A stretch of DNA of 64,000 nucleotides. Source: CBDFKK01 sp965248815. GTDB lineage: Bacteria > Pseudomonadota > Alphaproteobacteria > SMXP01. The notes under the pieces were generated by a model. The model made no database searches, was not told where the DNA came from, and saw only the letters and a list, made by a program, of their open reading frames with translations. Both the position numbers and the translations under genes were made by a program. How positions within the stretch are numbered: position 1 is the first letter of the stretch; the number at the start of each line of letters is the position of its first letter. Shown piece after piece: positions 51,010 through 59,204 of the stretch. The DNA lies in NCBI GenBank assembly GCA_965248815.1, contig CBDFKK010000008.1, forward strand, positions 1,116,001 through 1,180,000. Reading direction: 5' to 3'.

Positions 51010-52680
51010 ATGAAAGCGCTATGTCTAATCTTGTCGAGCGTGCTGCTCAGCGGCGCGGCGATGGCCGATACGCCGATCCAGTTTAAGGATACCACCGAAC
51101 AGGCCGGCATTTTAGAATCAGGTATCAACGGCGCGGGCGTCGCGTTTTGGGATTACGACAATGATGGCGACGTCGACGTCTATATCAACAACACCGATTC
51201 CGACACCATGGAGCTGGGCATTCACAACCGCCTCTGGGAGAACGATGGAACCGGCAAGTTCACGGATGTCGCCGCACAGCGTGGCGTCGTAAACAAAGCC
51301 GGTCTTGGCCGCGGTATTTCGTGGGGTGACTTCGACAATGACGGCGACGCCGATTTGCTCGTCGGCAACATGCCCAACAGCGACGTGGGCAACAATCAAG
51401 TCCCCACAACCTTTTACAAAAATCTCTTGACGGAGACAGGTGAACCCAATTTCGAAAATATCACCCGTGCAGCGGGCCTCATTCGCGAAGGCAATGAACG
51501 CGACGACATCGCCGGCGGCATGGTCGACACCTCAGGCGGAATCGCGTTTGCCGACTACGACTACGATAGGGATTTGGATATCCTGTGGCGGACGACTGAT
51601 GATGATGTCGATCACTCACTGTTCCGGAATAATGGCGACGGCACGTTTACGGAAGTCACCAATGAAGTTGGCGTCAATGTCCTACCCGATGCTCCTGAAG
51701 CAGACAGCCAAGGTTCGGCGGGCTGGTTCGACTTCGATCAGGACGGTCATCTGGATCTGTTGAGCCCTAACGAAGGGGCAATCAACAATTTGTTTCGCAA
51801 CAACGGCGACGGCACGTTCACCGACGTGACAAAGCGCCAGGAGCCGCCCGCCGGCATACCCTTCTTAAATGTTGGCGATGCCAATGGCGTGTGCCTCGGA
51901 GACATCGACAATGACGGCGATATTGACGCTTACATTCCCAATGCCGATCAGGCGAACCGTCTCATCCGAAATGACTTGAAAGAAACCGGTACCGCCACAT
52001 TTACCGACATCACGCTCGCGTCCGGCGCCGACGACATGGGCGGTGCACGCGGCTGCACCATGGCGGACTATGACAATGACGGTCTATTGGACATTTATAT
52101 CAACAATGGCGGCCCGTCGAACGTCTTGTTCAACGATATCGCGATCAATTTCTCGCCCTTCGTTCAATTTTATGTAGCGGTCACACCTGCGGATAGCGTG
52201 CTCTATCACAATAATGGTGACGGGACTTTTACCAACGTGACGAAAGGATCGGGCGCGGAAGCGTACGGCATCGGCGTGGGCGTGGCCTCCGGCGACGTCG
52301 ACAATGACGGCTTTGTCGACATTATCGCGACTAGTCGTTCGTTCTATTACGATGGCGAGCCACTAAGCGAGCCACAACGCAATTGGCTGCTGCACAATCG
52401 CGGCAATGACAACAATTGGATCAAGATCAGTCTCGCGGGCACGGAGAGCAACAAAAGCGCACTCAACGCCCGCGTCGTCGTCTCCGCCGGAGACCTCGTG
52501 CAGACGCGCGAAGTCTATAGTTCGACGGGCTACAATTCCGTAGACGACCCGCGGCTCAATTTCGGTTTGGGCGATCGGGACAGAGTTGACTCGATCCAAG
52601 TCATTTGGCCGAGCGGCACCGTACAGGACTTGGGCCCTCAAGACGCCGGTCAGATCATCACGATCACGGAAGAGTCGTAA
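51010..52680 (+). CDS. CRTAC1/VCBS-type FG-GAP repeat protein
   Basis: A 556-residue secreted protein. Signal peptide LCLILSSVLLSGAAMA, then repeated calcium-binding units of the form WDYDNDGDVDVYINNTD, WGDFDNDGDADLLVGN, DIDNDGDIDAYIPNADQ and YDNDGLLDIYINNGGP, each with DxDxDG. The C-terminus (VREVYSSTGYNSVDDPRLNF-like, then WPSGTVQDLG) matches the UnbV/ASPIC domain found in CRTAC1 homologues. These proteins bind calcium and are extracellular or periplasmic; the partner is unknown. Confidence 0.92.
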   Translation: MKALCLILSSVLLSGAAMADTPIQFKDTTEQAGILESGINGAGVAFWDYDNDGDVDVYINNTDSDTMELGIHNRLWENDGTGKFTDVAAQRGVVNKAGLGRGISWGDFDNDGDADLLVGNMPNSDVGNNQVPTTFYKNLLTETGEPNFENITRAAGLIREGNERDDIAGGMVDTSGGIAFADYDYDRDLDILWRTTDDDVDHSLFRNNGDGTFTEVTNEVGVNVLPDAPEADSQGSAGWFDFDQDGHLDLLSPNEGAINNLFRNNGDGTFTDVTKRQEPPAGIPFLNVGDANGVCLGDIDNDGDIDAYIPNADQANRLIRNDLKETGTATFTDITLASGADDMGGARGCTMADYDNDGLLDIYINNGGPSNVLFNDIAINFSPFVQFYVAVTPADSVLYHNNGDGTFTNVTKGSGAEAYGIGVGVASGDVDNDGFVDIIATSRSFYYDGEPLSEPQRNWLLHNRGNDNNWIKISLAGTESNKSALNARVVVSAGDLVQTREVYSSTGYNSVDDPRLNFGLGDRDRVDSIQVIWPSGTVQDLGPQDAGQIITITEES

Positions 52681-52724
52681 ACGATACCTTGCCGTCACAA
52701 CTCTATCGGCGTCATTCCGGAAGC

Positions 52725-52761
52725 AACTTTCCTCCAAATCTCTGATTTGGACAGGAAAGTT
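52725..52761. repeat. Intergenic palindromic repeat, element 1
   Basis: A long hairpin AACTTTCCTCCAAATC / GATTTGGACAGGAAAGTT with a 3-base loop, nested in outer arms ATTCCGGA and TCCGGAAT. This is the style of dispersed palindromic elements seen in alphaproteobacterial intergenic DNA. It lies 45 bases after the CRTAC1-type gene and could also act as its terminator. Confidence 0.6.
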
Positions 52762-52829
52762 AGTTATCCGGAATCCAGGGGCGATTGCGGAATTGGTCCA
52801 GAATCAATCAGGCAACTGAGCTAGAATGA

Positions 52830-52885
52830 CCGGCTCATGGATCCCGGATCGCGCAGTCGCTGCGCTCCTACTTGTCCGGGATGAC
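52830..52885. repeat. Intergenic palindromic repeat, element 2
   Basis: Outer arms ATCCCGGAT and GTCCGGGATGAC enclose an inner GCGCAGTCGCTGCGC hairpin. The wording (GGATCCCGGATCGCGC ... TCCGGGATGACG) resembles a dispersed intergenic repeat recalled from alphaproteobacteria. It lies just before the end of the ThDP enzyme gene on the minus strand. Confidence 0.55.
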
Positions 52886-52903
52886 GCGCTGAGTTTCCGC
52901 GAC

Positions 52904-54805
52904 CTAAACCTTCCGCGTGCGCAAATCGGCAATCGAAATGTCCGGGTGCCAGTTGACGTCGGCGGCGAGGCCGCGTTGGGCCAAGTTGACGTCAACGAGG
53001 AACGGGCGCCCTTCCCGCGTGACATCGACGGCGCGTTGTAAAACGCTGGCAAGCTCGCTTGGCTCGTTGGCACGCCCGCCTTCAATTTCAAAAGATTTGG
53101 CGATGCCGACATAGTCGATGTCGGGATTGCCAAGGAAGCACGTCATGTCCTTCCACAGTTCTTTTTGACCGCTGCGGGCCAAAGGCGAGGCGAGATATAT
53201 ACGATTGCGCTCGCCGTCATAAGAACGGTTGTTAAAGATGACGACGATAATCGGAATGCTGTAGCGCGCGGCGGTCCACAGCGACTCCAATTGACCGAAC
53301 AACATGGCGCCGTCACCTACGAGGGCGACGACTTGTTGGTCGGGTTTGGCGATTTTCGCGCCCATTGCCGTACCTACGCCCCAACCGAGGGCATAGCCCG
53401 TGGTTTGGCCGATAAGCTGGCGGCCTTTTGGCGACACGCCCAACCATTGATACGTAATGCGGTCACCGGCCTCGCCGATCACGATGGCGTCTTTGTCGAA
53501 AGCATTGTCAAGCTCCGCACCCAAACGCGCCGTCGTAATGGGGCTATTGTCCCATTTCGATTGCGCACCCTTTATTCGCTTGGCTTTGCCGTCCTCAAAT
53601 TTGGCAGTGGCCACCTCAATTCGCTCATCCGCAATTGTTTTCAGACGCTCTGCCGTTGCCATGCTTTTGATCGCATCGGTCAGCGAGGTAATGGTTTCCT
53701 TCAGACCCGCAGCAATGGCCACGTCGGTCGGGTAGATGTCGGCGATATTTTCATATTCGATGCGCGCATGAATGACTTTGGTCGTAGGACCGACGGGCCG
53801 CGTAAAAATACCCGGATCGGGCATATGGCCGCCGAGATTGAGAAAGACATCCATGTCGCGCGGCACGCTCGGCAGTCCCATGGCGTAATAACCGGCAAAG
53901 AGAGGATGATCGAACGGGAAGTCGCCATAGACAGAATATCCTTGAGCGACTGTAATACCGGTAAGCTCGGCAAGCTCGATGAGATCATCGGTGGCGCCGG
54001 CGCGGGTGACTTCCGATCCGACGCTGATCGCCGGATTTTGCGCTTCGATCAGGAGTTTCGCCGCCTCTTCAATCAGCTCCGGCTTGGGCTGAATGTCCAT
54101 GGGAACGGTAAAGCGCGATTGAGGAAATATGGTTTGCGTGAGTTCCTTCGTCCCCATGACATTGCCGGGAATGCGGATGTAAACTGGCCCACCCGGCGGC
54201 GTAGCCGCGACTTTGTATGCCTTACGGACAAACTCACCAATGCGATTGGGGTTCGCAACCCGCCAGCTCCATTTTGAAAACTCGTCCATGGGCGACATCC
54301 AATCGTCCATTTGCTGGAACATGTCGCGACCTTGAAGTTCGGTATTGTTGCCGTCGGTCAGCAACAAAATCGATGAGCGGTCCTTCCAGGCGTTGTAGAG
54401 ATTGTTCATGGCGTTGGGCATGCCGATGCCCGGCACCATCAAGACGGCGGTTTTGCCACTTGCAAGTTCATAGCCTTGGGCCATGCTTGTGCCCTGGCCC
54501 TCTTGCAAGGCTTGAATGAGCTTGATGTCTTCGCGCACAGCCAGCGCATCAAAGAACGGCGACATGCCCGTCGATGACACATTAAAAATATATTCGACCC
54601 CCGCGGCCCTCAGCGTTTCGGCAAGGATGTCTCCGCCGCTACCCGTAACTTCCAAACCTTCGTCTGGAAAGACAGTGTCGGCTGCCGCGGCCGACGCCAA
54701 AATGGACTGAGCGGCAGCACTGCTCAAACCCAGAGCCATCAGGCTTTGGGTAAAACTGCGCCGTGAAATATCATGATTGAGGAACTGCTTGACGAGCGAC
54801 TTCAT
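52904..54805 (-). CDS. Tat-exported thiamine diphosphate-dependent enzyme
   Basis: A 633-residue ThDP enzyme of the benzoylformate-decarboxylase/acetolactate-synthase superfamily. Tat signal HDISRRSFTQSLMALGL. The catalytic Glu is in LIQALQEGQGTSMAQGYELA, and the ThDP/Mg motif is VALVGDGAMLFGQLESLWTA followed by VIFNNRSYDGERNR (GDG-x26-NN). The middle FAD/regulatory domain has GSEVTRAGATDDLIELAELT. Decarboxylation or carboligation of a 2-oxo acid is likely. Its export is unusual since ThDP enzymes are cytosolic. MKSLVKQFLN start keeps the RR near residue 15. Confidence 0.9.
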   Translation of the reverse strand: MKSLVKQFLNHDISRRSFTQSLMALGLSSAAAQSILASAAAADTVFPDEGLEVTGSGGDILAETLRAAGVEYIFNVSSTGMSPFFDALAVREDIKLIQALQEGQGTSMAQGYELASGKTAVLMVPGIGMPNAMNNLYNAWKDRSSILLLTDGNNTELQGRDMFQQMDDWMSPMDEFSKWSWRVANPNRIGEFVRKAYKVAATPPGGPVYIRIPGNVMGTKELTQTIFPQSRFTVPMDIQPKPELIEEAAKLLIEAQNPAISVGSEVTRAGATDDLIELAELTGITVAQGYSVYGDFPFDHPLFAGYYAMGLPSVPRDMDVFLNLGGHMPDPGIFTRPVGPTTKVIHARIEYENIADIYPTDVAIAAGLKETITSLTDAIKSMATAERLKTIADERIEVATAKFEDGKAKRIKGAQSKWDNSPITTARLGAELDNAFDKDAIVIGEAGDRITYQWLGVSPKGRQLIGQTTGYALGWGVGTAMGAKIAKPDQQVVALVGDGAMLFGQLESLWTAARYSIPIIVVIFNNRSYDGERNRIYLASPLARSGQKELWKDMTCFLGNPDIDYVGIAKSFEIEGGRANEPSELASVLQRAVDVTREGRPFLVDVNLAQRGLAADVNWHPDISIADLRTRKV

Positions 54806-55096
54806 CGTTTCCTCCCCACGCGGTTGACGCGTGAAAGCAATGCGGGATCAGGCTCTTTGCGAGCCGCTTCAACTTAGCATGGTCGTGACGCCCACATTTT
54901 ATGGGCGAATCCGATAATCTCAAAGCACCGCTAGGCGGCATGAGCTGCCATGATACGTCTCTGTCCATACGGGAAACAACAAGAAGCGGGCGCCAGTAGG
55001 CCACACAGCATCGTATCAATGGCACAATCAGGCAATATTTGGATTTTTCGGCAGTCCCTATATGCTGAGGCGAAATTGGCAATAAGAGTTCAAAAA

Positions 55097-55546
55097 ATGG
55101 TCACACTCATCGTCAACGGAAAAGAGACAACAGTCGACGTCGAAGCCGAGACGCCGCTTCTATGGGTTCTCCGCGACACCCTTGGTCTCACCGGTACAAA
55201 ATTCGGATGCGGCATTGCGGCATGTGGCGCGTGCACCGTCCATGTCGATGGCGAAGCGACTCGGTCTTGCGTCACACCGATCGACTCGGTCGACGGCGCG
55301 GAGATCAAGACGATTGAAGGACTAAAAGGCGGCGATCAGCTTCACAAGGTGCAACAAGCTTGGATCGACAATCAAGTACCCCAGTGCGGCTACTGCCAAT
55401 CTGGCATGATCATGGCTGTCGTTGCTTTGCTTGAAGAGATCCCCGAACCGACCGACGAGGACATCAACGACTACATCACCAACATCTGCCGCTGCGGGAC
55501 GTATCAACGGATACGCAAGGCTATCCACGCCGCCGCGAAAGCTTAG
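55097..55546 (+). CDS. (2Fe-2S) small subunit of a molybdenum hydroxylase
   Basis: A 149-residue subunit of isoquinoline 1-oxidoreductase/xanthine dehydrogenase type. Plant-type cluster KFGCGIAACGACTVHVDGEA with ACVxxP-like SCVTPID, and the second cluster CGYCQSGMIMAV with CRCGTYQRIRKAI. It transfers electrons from the molybdenum subunit to an acceptor. Start at 55097 (MVTLIVNGKET) replaces the longer frame from 54950, which has no family similarity upstream. Six bases separate it from the next gene, so an operon is certain. Confidence 0.93.
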   Translation: MVTLIVNGKETTVDVEAETPLLWVLRDTLGLTGTKFGCGIAACGACTVHVDGEATRSCVTPIDSVDGAEIKTIEGLKGGDQLHKVQQAWIDNQVPQCGYCQSGMIMAVVALLEEIPEPTDEDINDYITNICRCGTYQRIRKAIHAAAKA

Positions 55547-55551
55547 GCGTC

Positions 55552-57813
55552 ATGCCCACCCGAGAAACCGTTTCGAAAATCACAAAGCGAACATTTTTGA
55601 TCGGAAGCGCACTACTGGGTGGCGGTCTCGTGGTGGGTTATGCCGTGTTACGCGACAGGCCGGGCACCGCCGGTTTCGAGGACTGGGGCGAAAAGGGCAC
55701 GGCGCTTAACGCGTGGATCAAAGTCGGACCGGACGGCGAAATCATATTTGCCGTGCCGCGTGCTGAAATGGGTCAAGGAGTGTACACGTCGGTTGCCATG
55801 CTCATGGCTGAAGAATTTGAAGTCGACCTGGACCAAGTCAAAGTTGAACACCCGGATCTCGATGGAAAGTACATCAACAAATATGCTGTCCGATACCAAT
55901 TCGGACTCAGTTTCCCGCCACTTATTTGGATCGCTGAGCGAATGACAGCTCGAATTCCGATGGTTGGTACCGGCGGCAGTAGCACAATTCGGGACGCATG
56001 GACTGCCATGCCCGCGGTGGGCGCCGTTGCACGTGAGATGCTGATTGCCGCGGCAGCCGAACGCTGGGAAGTTGAACCCGCGCGATGCGAAGCAAAAGGC
56101 GGGCGTATATACAATCGTGAAAACCAGGACAGTTTGGGATACTCAGAGCTTGCTGAATCCGCTGCACTTTCGGGACCGCGGCCCATTCCTCCTTTTAAGG
56201 AACCATCCAAATACAAATTAGTCGGGAAATCCGTACCGCGCCTTGACATTCCCGAAAAAGTGATCGGCGACGCGGAATTCTCAATCGACATCAAGCTTCC
56301 GGACATGCTCTTTGCGGCGCTTCGGCCCTGCCCATTTTGCGGAGGCGCTGTAAAGTCTTATGACGCGGCAACAGTCAAGCGAATGCCGGGCGTTGTGGAT
56401 ATCGTCGAGGTAGAAAATGGAGTTGCCGTCGTTGCCGAAAGCTATTGGCAGGCACGAACCGCAGCCGATGCTTTGGACATCGAGTTTGATGAAGGGGAAA
56501 ACAAAGGCCTCAACACGACGGATATTTTCAACAAATTCATTCGGGCATTGGATCAGCCAGATCAAGTCTTTGTCGTCCACAACGAGGGCAATGTAGATCA
56601 AGCCTTCGCGGGAGCCGCGCAATCAGTCGAGGCCATATATGAGGCGCCGTATTTAGCTCATACCTGCATGGAACCGATGAATTGCACGGTGCGGGTCGAC
56701 GGCGACCAGGCGGAAATTTGGGTCGGCTCTCAATCGCCGACGATGACGGCCTGGGGCGTTGCCAAAGGCGCAGGTGTCGAATCCGAAAACGTGACGTGTC
56801 ATACAACTTACATGGGCGGTGGTTTCGGCCGGCGCGCCGAGCTCGACTGGATCACTCAGGCCGCCCAAATTGCACGTGCTGTTGAAGGGCGGCCGATCAA
56901 GCTCATCTGGTCGCGGGAAGATGACATCATCCAAGATGCATTCCGGCCGGCGGCGATTGCCCGTTTTAAGGGCGGGCTCGACGACAGCGGCACTCTTGTT
57001 GCCTGGTCGAATCGCGTCGTCACGCAATCCATGACGGAAAGCTTTACCAAAAGAGCGATGCCCCAGCTGACGATTACGGCGGAAAATGACGTCACCATGA
57101 CCGACGGCGCGGTTAAGCTCCCCTACAAGATCGACAATTTTCTAGTCGATAAGGTGGGGATGCAGGTTCCGGTCGAGGTCGGCAATTGGCGAAGCGTCGG
57201 CCATTCGTACAACGCGTTTTTTACCGAGAGCTTTGTCGATGAATTGGCATATGCAGCGGAACGGGATCCCTATGAATTCCGGCGCACGTTGCTAGCGGAC
57301 GCCCCGCGCCACCTGGCCGTTCTAGAGATGGCGGCTGACAAAGCTAATTGGAACCGCCCAAGGCGCACTGGATATGGACGGGGCATCGCTTTGCATGAGT
57401 CGTTTGAAACCATTGTCGCGCAAGTGGTGGACGTATTCGCCTCACACGATGGTGAAATTCGTATCGAACGCGTCGTCTGCGTGGTCGATTGCGGCTCGGT
57501 GGTCAATCCCGACACGGTGATCGCTCAAATGGAAAGTGGCATCGTCTATGGACTGTCGGCTACGTTGTTCAACGAAATCACCATCGAGGACGGACAAGTC
57601 GTGCAGCAAAACTTCCCCGACCATGAAGCAGTACGTCTGCGCGAAATGCCACCAATCGAAACCCACATTATAGAAAGTACTGAGCATCCGGGAGGTGTAG
57701 GCGAACCGGGAACGCCGCCCATTGCGCCCGCTGTCACCAACGCCATTTTCGATGCGGTCGGCGTCCGCGTGCGTCAACTACCGCTCACGCGGGCGAATTT
57801 TTGGACAGTGTAG
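55552..57813 (+). CDS. Molybdopterin-binding subunit of xanthine-dehydrogenase/isoquinoline-oxidoreductase family
   Basis: A 753-residue large subunit. The N-terminal TKRTFLIGSALLGGGLVVG is a Tat-type leader (KR), so the complex is probably exported with its small subunit in trans. Catalytic domain shows GRAEMGQGVYTSVAMLMAEE-like QGVYTS motif, MGGGFGRRAELDWITQAAQI, and near the end GVGEPGTPPIAPAVTNAIFD carrying the active Glu. This is the typical CoxL/IorB order. It hydroxylates N-heterocycles or aldehydes; the electron acceptor is not encoded nearby. Confidence 0.92.
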   Translation: MPTRETVSKITKRTFLIGSALLGGGLVVGYAVLRDRPGTAGFEDWGEKGTALNAWIKVGPDGEIIFAVPRAEMGQGVYTSVAMLMAEEFEVDLDQVKVEHPDLDGKYINKYAVRYQFGLSFPPLIWIAERMTARIPMVGTGGSSTIRDAWTAMPAVGAVAREMLIAAAAERWEVEPARCEAKGGRIYNRENQDSLGYSELAESAALSGPRPIPPFKEPSKYKLVGKSVPRLDIPEKVIGDAEFSIDIKLPDMLFAALRPCPFCGGAVKSYDAATVKRMPGVVDIVEVENGVAVVAESYWQARTAADALDIEFDEGENKGLNTTDIFNKFIRALDQPDQVFVVHNEGNVDQAFAGAAQSVEAIYEAPYLAHTCMEPMNCTVRVDGDQAEIWVGSQSPTMTAWGVAKGAGVESENVTCHTTYMGGGFGRRAELDWITQAAQIARAVEGRPIKLIWSREDDIIQDAFRPAAIARFKGGLDDSGTLVAWSNRVVTQSMTESFTKRAMPQLTITAENDVTMTDGAVKLPYKIDNFLVDKVGMQVPVEVGNWRSVGHSYNAFFTESFVDELAYAAERDPYEFRRTLLADAPRHLAVLEMAADKANWNRPRRTGYGRGIALHESFETIVAQVVDVFASHDGEIRIERVVCVVDCGSVVNPDTVIAQMESGIVYGLSATLFNEITIEDGQVVQQNFPDHEAVRLREMPPIETHIIESTEHPGGVGEPGTPPIAPAVTNAIFDAVGVRVRQLPLTRANFWTV

Positions 57814-57818
57814 ACGAT

Positions 57819-58067
57819 TTAGAAGAAGTTAGATTTTACTCCCAACCGCCTGTCGATGCGGGCCACGGTAGTAGAGATCAAATAGTCATCCTCAGATGTT
57901 ACTTCCGTCGCCCATTTTCCATTCGGCATTGTCAGAGTCACAAGTTTGACAGTCTGTCCGTGATCACGGACTAAGTGTTCCTCACGAATCTCGCAGCCTT
58001 GTCCTTCTGCCCATTTAACATAGGTATCGAAACGCAATTGGCGGCGATTATCGAGCGCCGCGATCAT
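57819..58067 (-). CDS. Small protein translationally coupled to a HicB-like gene
   Basis: An 82-residue protein (MIAALDNRRQLRFDTYVKWA). Its ATG overlaps the stop of the upstream HicB-like gene (ATGA at 58064-58067), so coupling is expected. It has two His-containing stretches (REEHLVRDHGQ) and a beta-rich end (TEVTSEDDYLISTTVARIDR). It is not a recognisable HicA, which would have a short GSHxx core. The longer frame to 58088 is less likely. Function unknown. Confidence 0.6.
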   Translation of the reverse strand: MIAALDNRRQLRFDTYVKWAEGQGCEIREEHLVRDHGQTVKLVTLTMPNGKWATEVTSEDDYLISTTVARIDRRLGVKSNFF

Positions 58068-58372
58068 GCCACGATGACCATCGTGCAATGAATATTAGAT
58101 TGCGAAGGATTTGAAGAAATTCGCGGATGATAAGTCCCGGAAAAGTTACTCCACATATCTTGAAAGAATTTTGGCGCAGGATCGATACCGGCGAAAGCTT
58201 CGCCATGTCGCGCGAGACTGATTTTTCTTTCGGCGCCAAAGGCAATCATCAGACGCTCTTCCAACTCCACAAGGTCCCCCGCTTGAACACCGATGTCATA
58301 GTCAAGACATTGAGCGACCCAGAATTCTCCTTCCCGAAACACAACGATGCGAACCTCAAATTTTTCGGCCAT
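58064..58372 (-). CDS. HicB-like small protein
   Basis: A 102-residue protein whose first 50 residues have the HicB-type partial RNase H fold: RIVVFREGEFWVAQCLDYDI and GVQAGDLVELEERLMIAF. The C-terminal HTH or RHH of HicB antitoxins is not obvious, and the tail (SNPSQSNIHCTMVIV) has low complexity. Upstream partner of the coupled gene at 57819. The arrangement is toxin-antitoxin-like, but neither protein is a textbook member. Confidence 0.55.
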   Translation of the reverse strand: MAEKFEVRIVVFREGEFWVAQCLDYDIGVQAGDLVELEERLMIAFGAERKISLARHGEAFAGIDPAPKFFQDMWSNFSGTYHPRISSNPSQSNIHCTMVIVA

Positions 58373-58434
58373 TCTCCCAAACCTTTGCTTGCTACCGGGA
58401 GCTCATATGAAAGATGAATCACTTTCCATTTTTT

Positions 58435-59133
58435 CTAGTCTGAATTCAAAGTGGCGAATACCGCGCGCTGCACGCCGGGCTCGACCAAGGCGTCGTTGTA
58501 GGCCTCGAAAGTTTTGTTAAAGACGTCAGCGTTGCCCAAAACTGAAACGCACAGAGAGGCCACGTCCGCCCGAGATATTTCTTCGCCATAAGCAATGCGG
58601 TCGCCTTGAACCAAGCGAATCCCTTTGACGTTGCCAGCGTAGTCACGCAAGCCAAGCGGGCGAATTACGGTATAGGGAAGTCCGCTGTTGCGCAGATATT
58701 CTTCACCTTTGAATTTCCACTTGAGAATTCGATTAAACATGACGTTATGGGGATGTTCGGGTTGGGTTGTCGAAGCTGAAGATATCAATACAAGGTGATC
58801 TAGGCGCGCCGCTTTGGCCGCATCCACAGCGTTGACCACACCGCCATAATCCACCAGATCCGGCGTATTGCCCGCACCACCGCCGGCCGTGGCGCTGGCG
58901 CAAAAAATCAATTTTGTAGCACCCTTAACTGCAACTTCGAGCGCATCGATGGATCTTACGTCTGCAATAACAACCTCAGCGATTGAAGGCAGCATTCCTT
59001 TTGCCTTGTTTTCATCCCGTGCAAAAGCACGCACCTTGAAACCCCGGGTGCAAAGTTCATTGACAATTTGAGCGCCGGTGCGACCCGTGGCCCCGATCAC
59101 CACTACAATGTCATTTGCCGATGGATGTGCCAT
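58435..59133 (-). CDS. NmrA-like NAD(P)-binding protein
   Basis: A 232-residue cytosolic atypical SDR. Start PSANDIVVVIGATGRTGAQI is the Rossmann motif without leader. Further blocks: RAFARDENKAKGMLPSIAEV, LVLISSASTTQPE and TVIRPLGLRDYAGNVKGIRL. Related to the copy at 42322 and to the exported pair at 17.6-19.2 kb. Such proteins reduce small carbonyls or sense NADP; no partner is apparent. Confidence 0.85.
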   Translation of the reverse strand: MAHPSANDIVVVIGATGRTGAQIVNELCTRGFKVRAFARDENKAKGMLPSIAEVVIADVRSIDALEVAVKGATKLIFCASATAGGGAGNTPDLVDYGGVVNAVDAAKAARLDHLVLISSASTTQPEHPHNVMFNRILKWKFKGEEYLRNSGLPYTVIRPLGLRDYAGNVKGIRLVQGDRIAYGEEISRADVASLCVSVLGNADVFNKTFEAYNDALVEPGVQRAVFATLNSD

Positions 59134-59204
59134 TAGAGCTACTCACAGGGCGCGTGCCGTTCATCTGTCTCGAAGAAATCGCTGCATTGGCAGGAACAAA
59201 GCAG

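Noticed and set aside
53165..54277. Plus-strand frame of 370 codons opposite the ThDP enzyme
   Set aside because: Antisense shadow of the conserved ThDP enzyme; composition (Arg/Gly/His-rich) is typical of a complementary frame.
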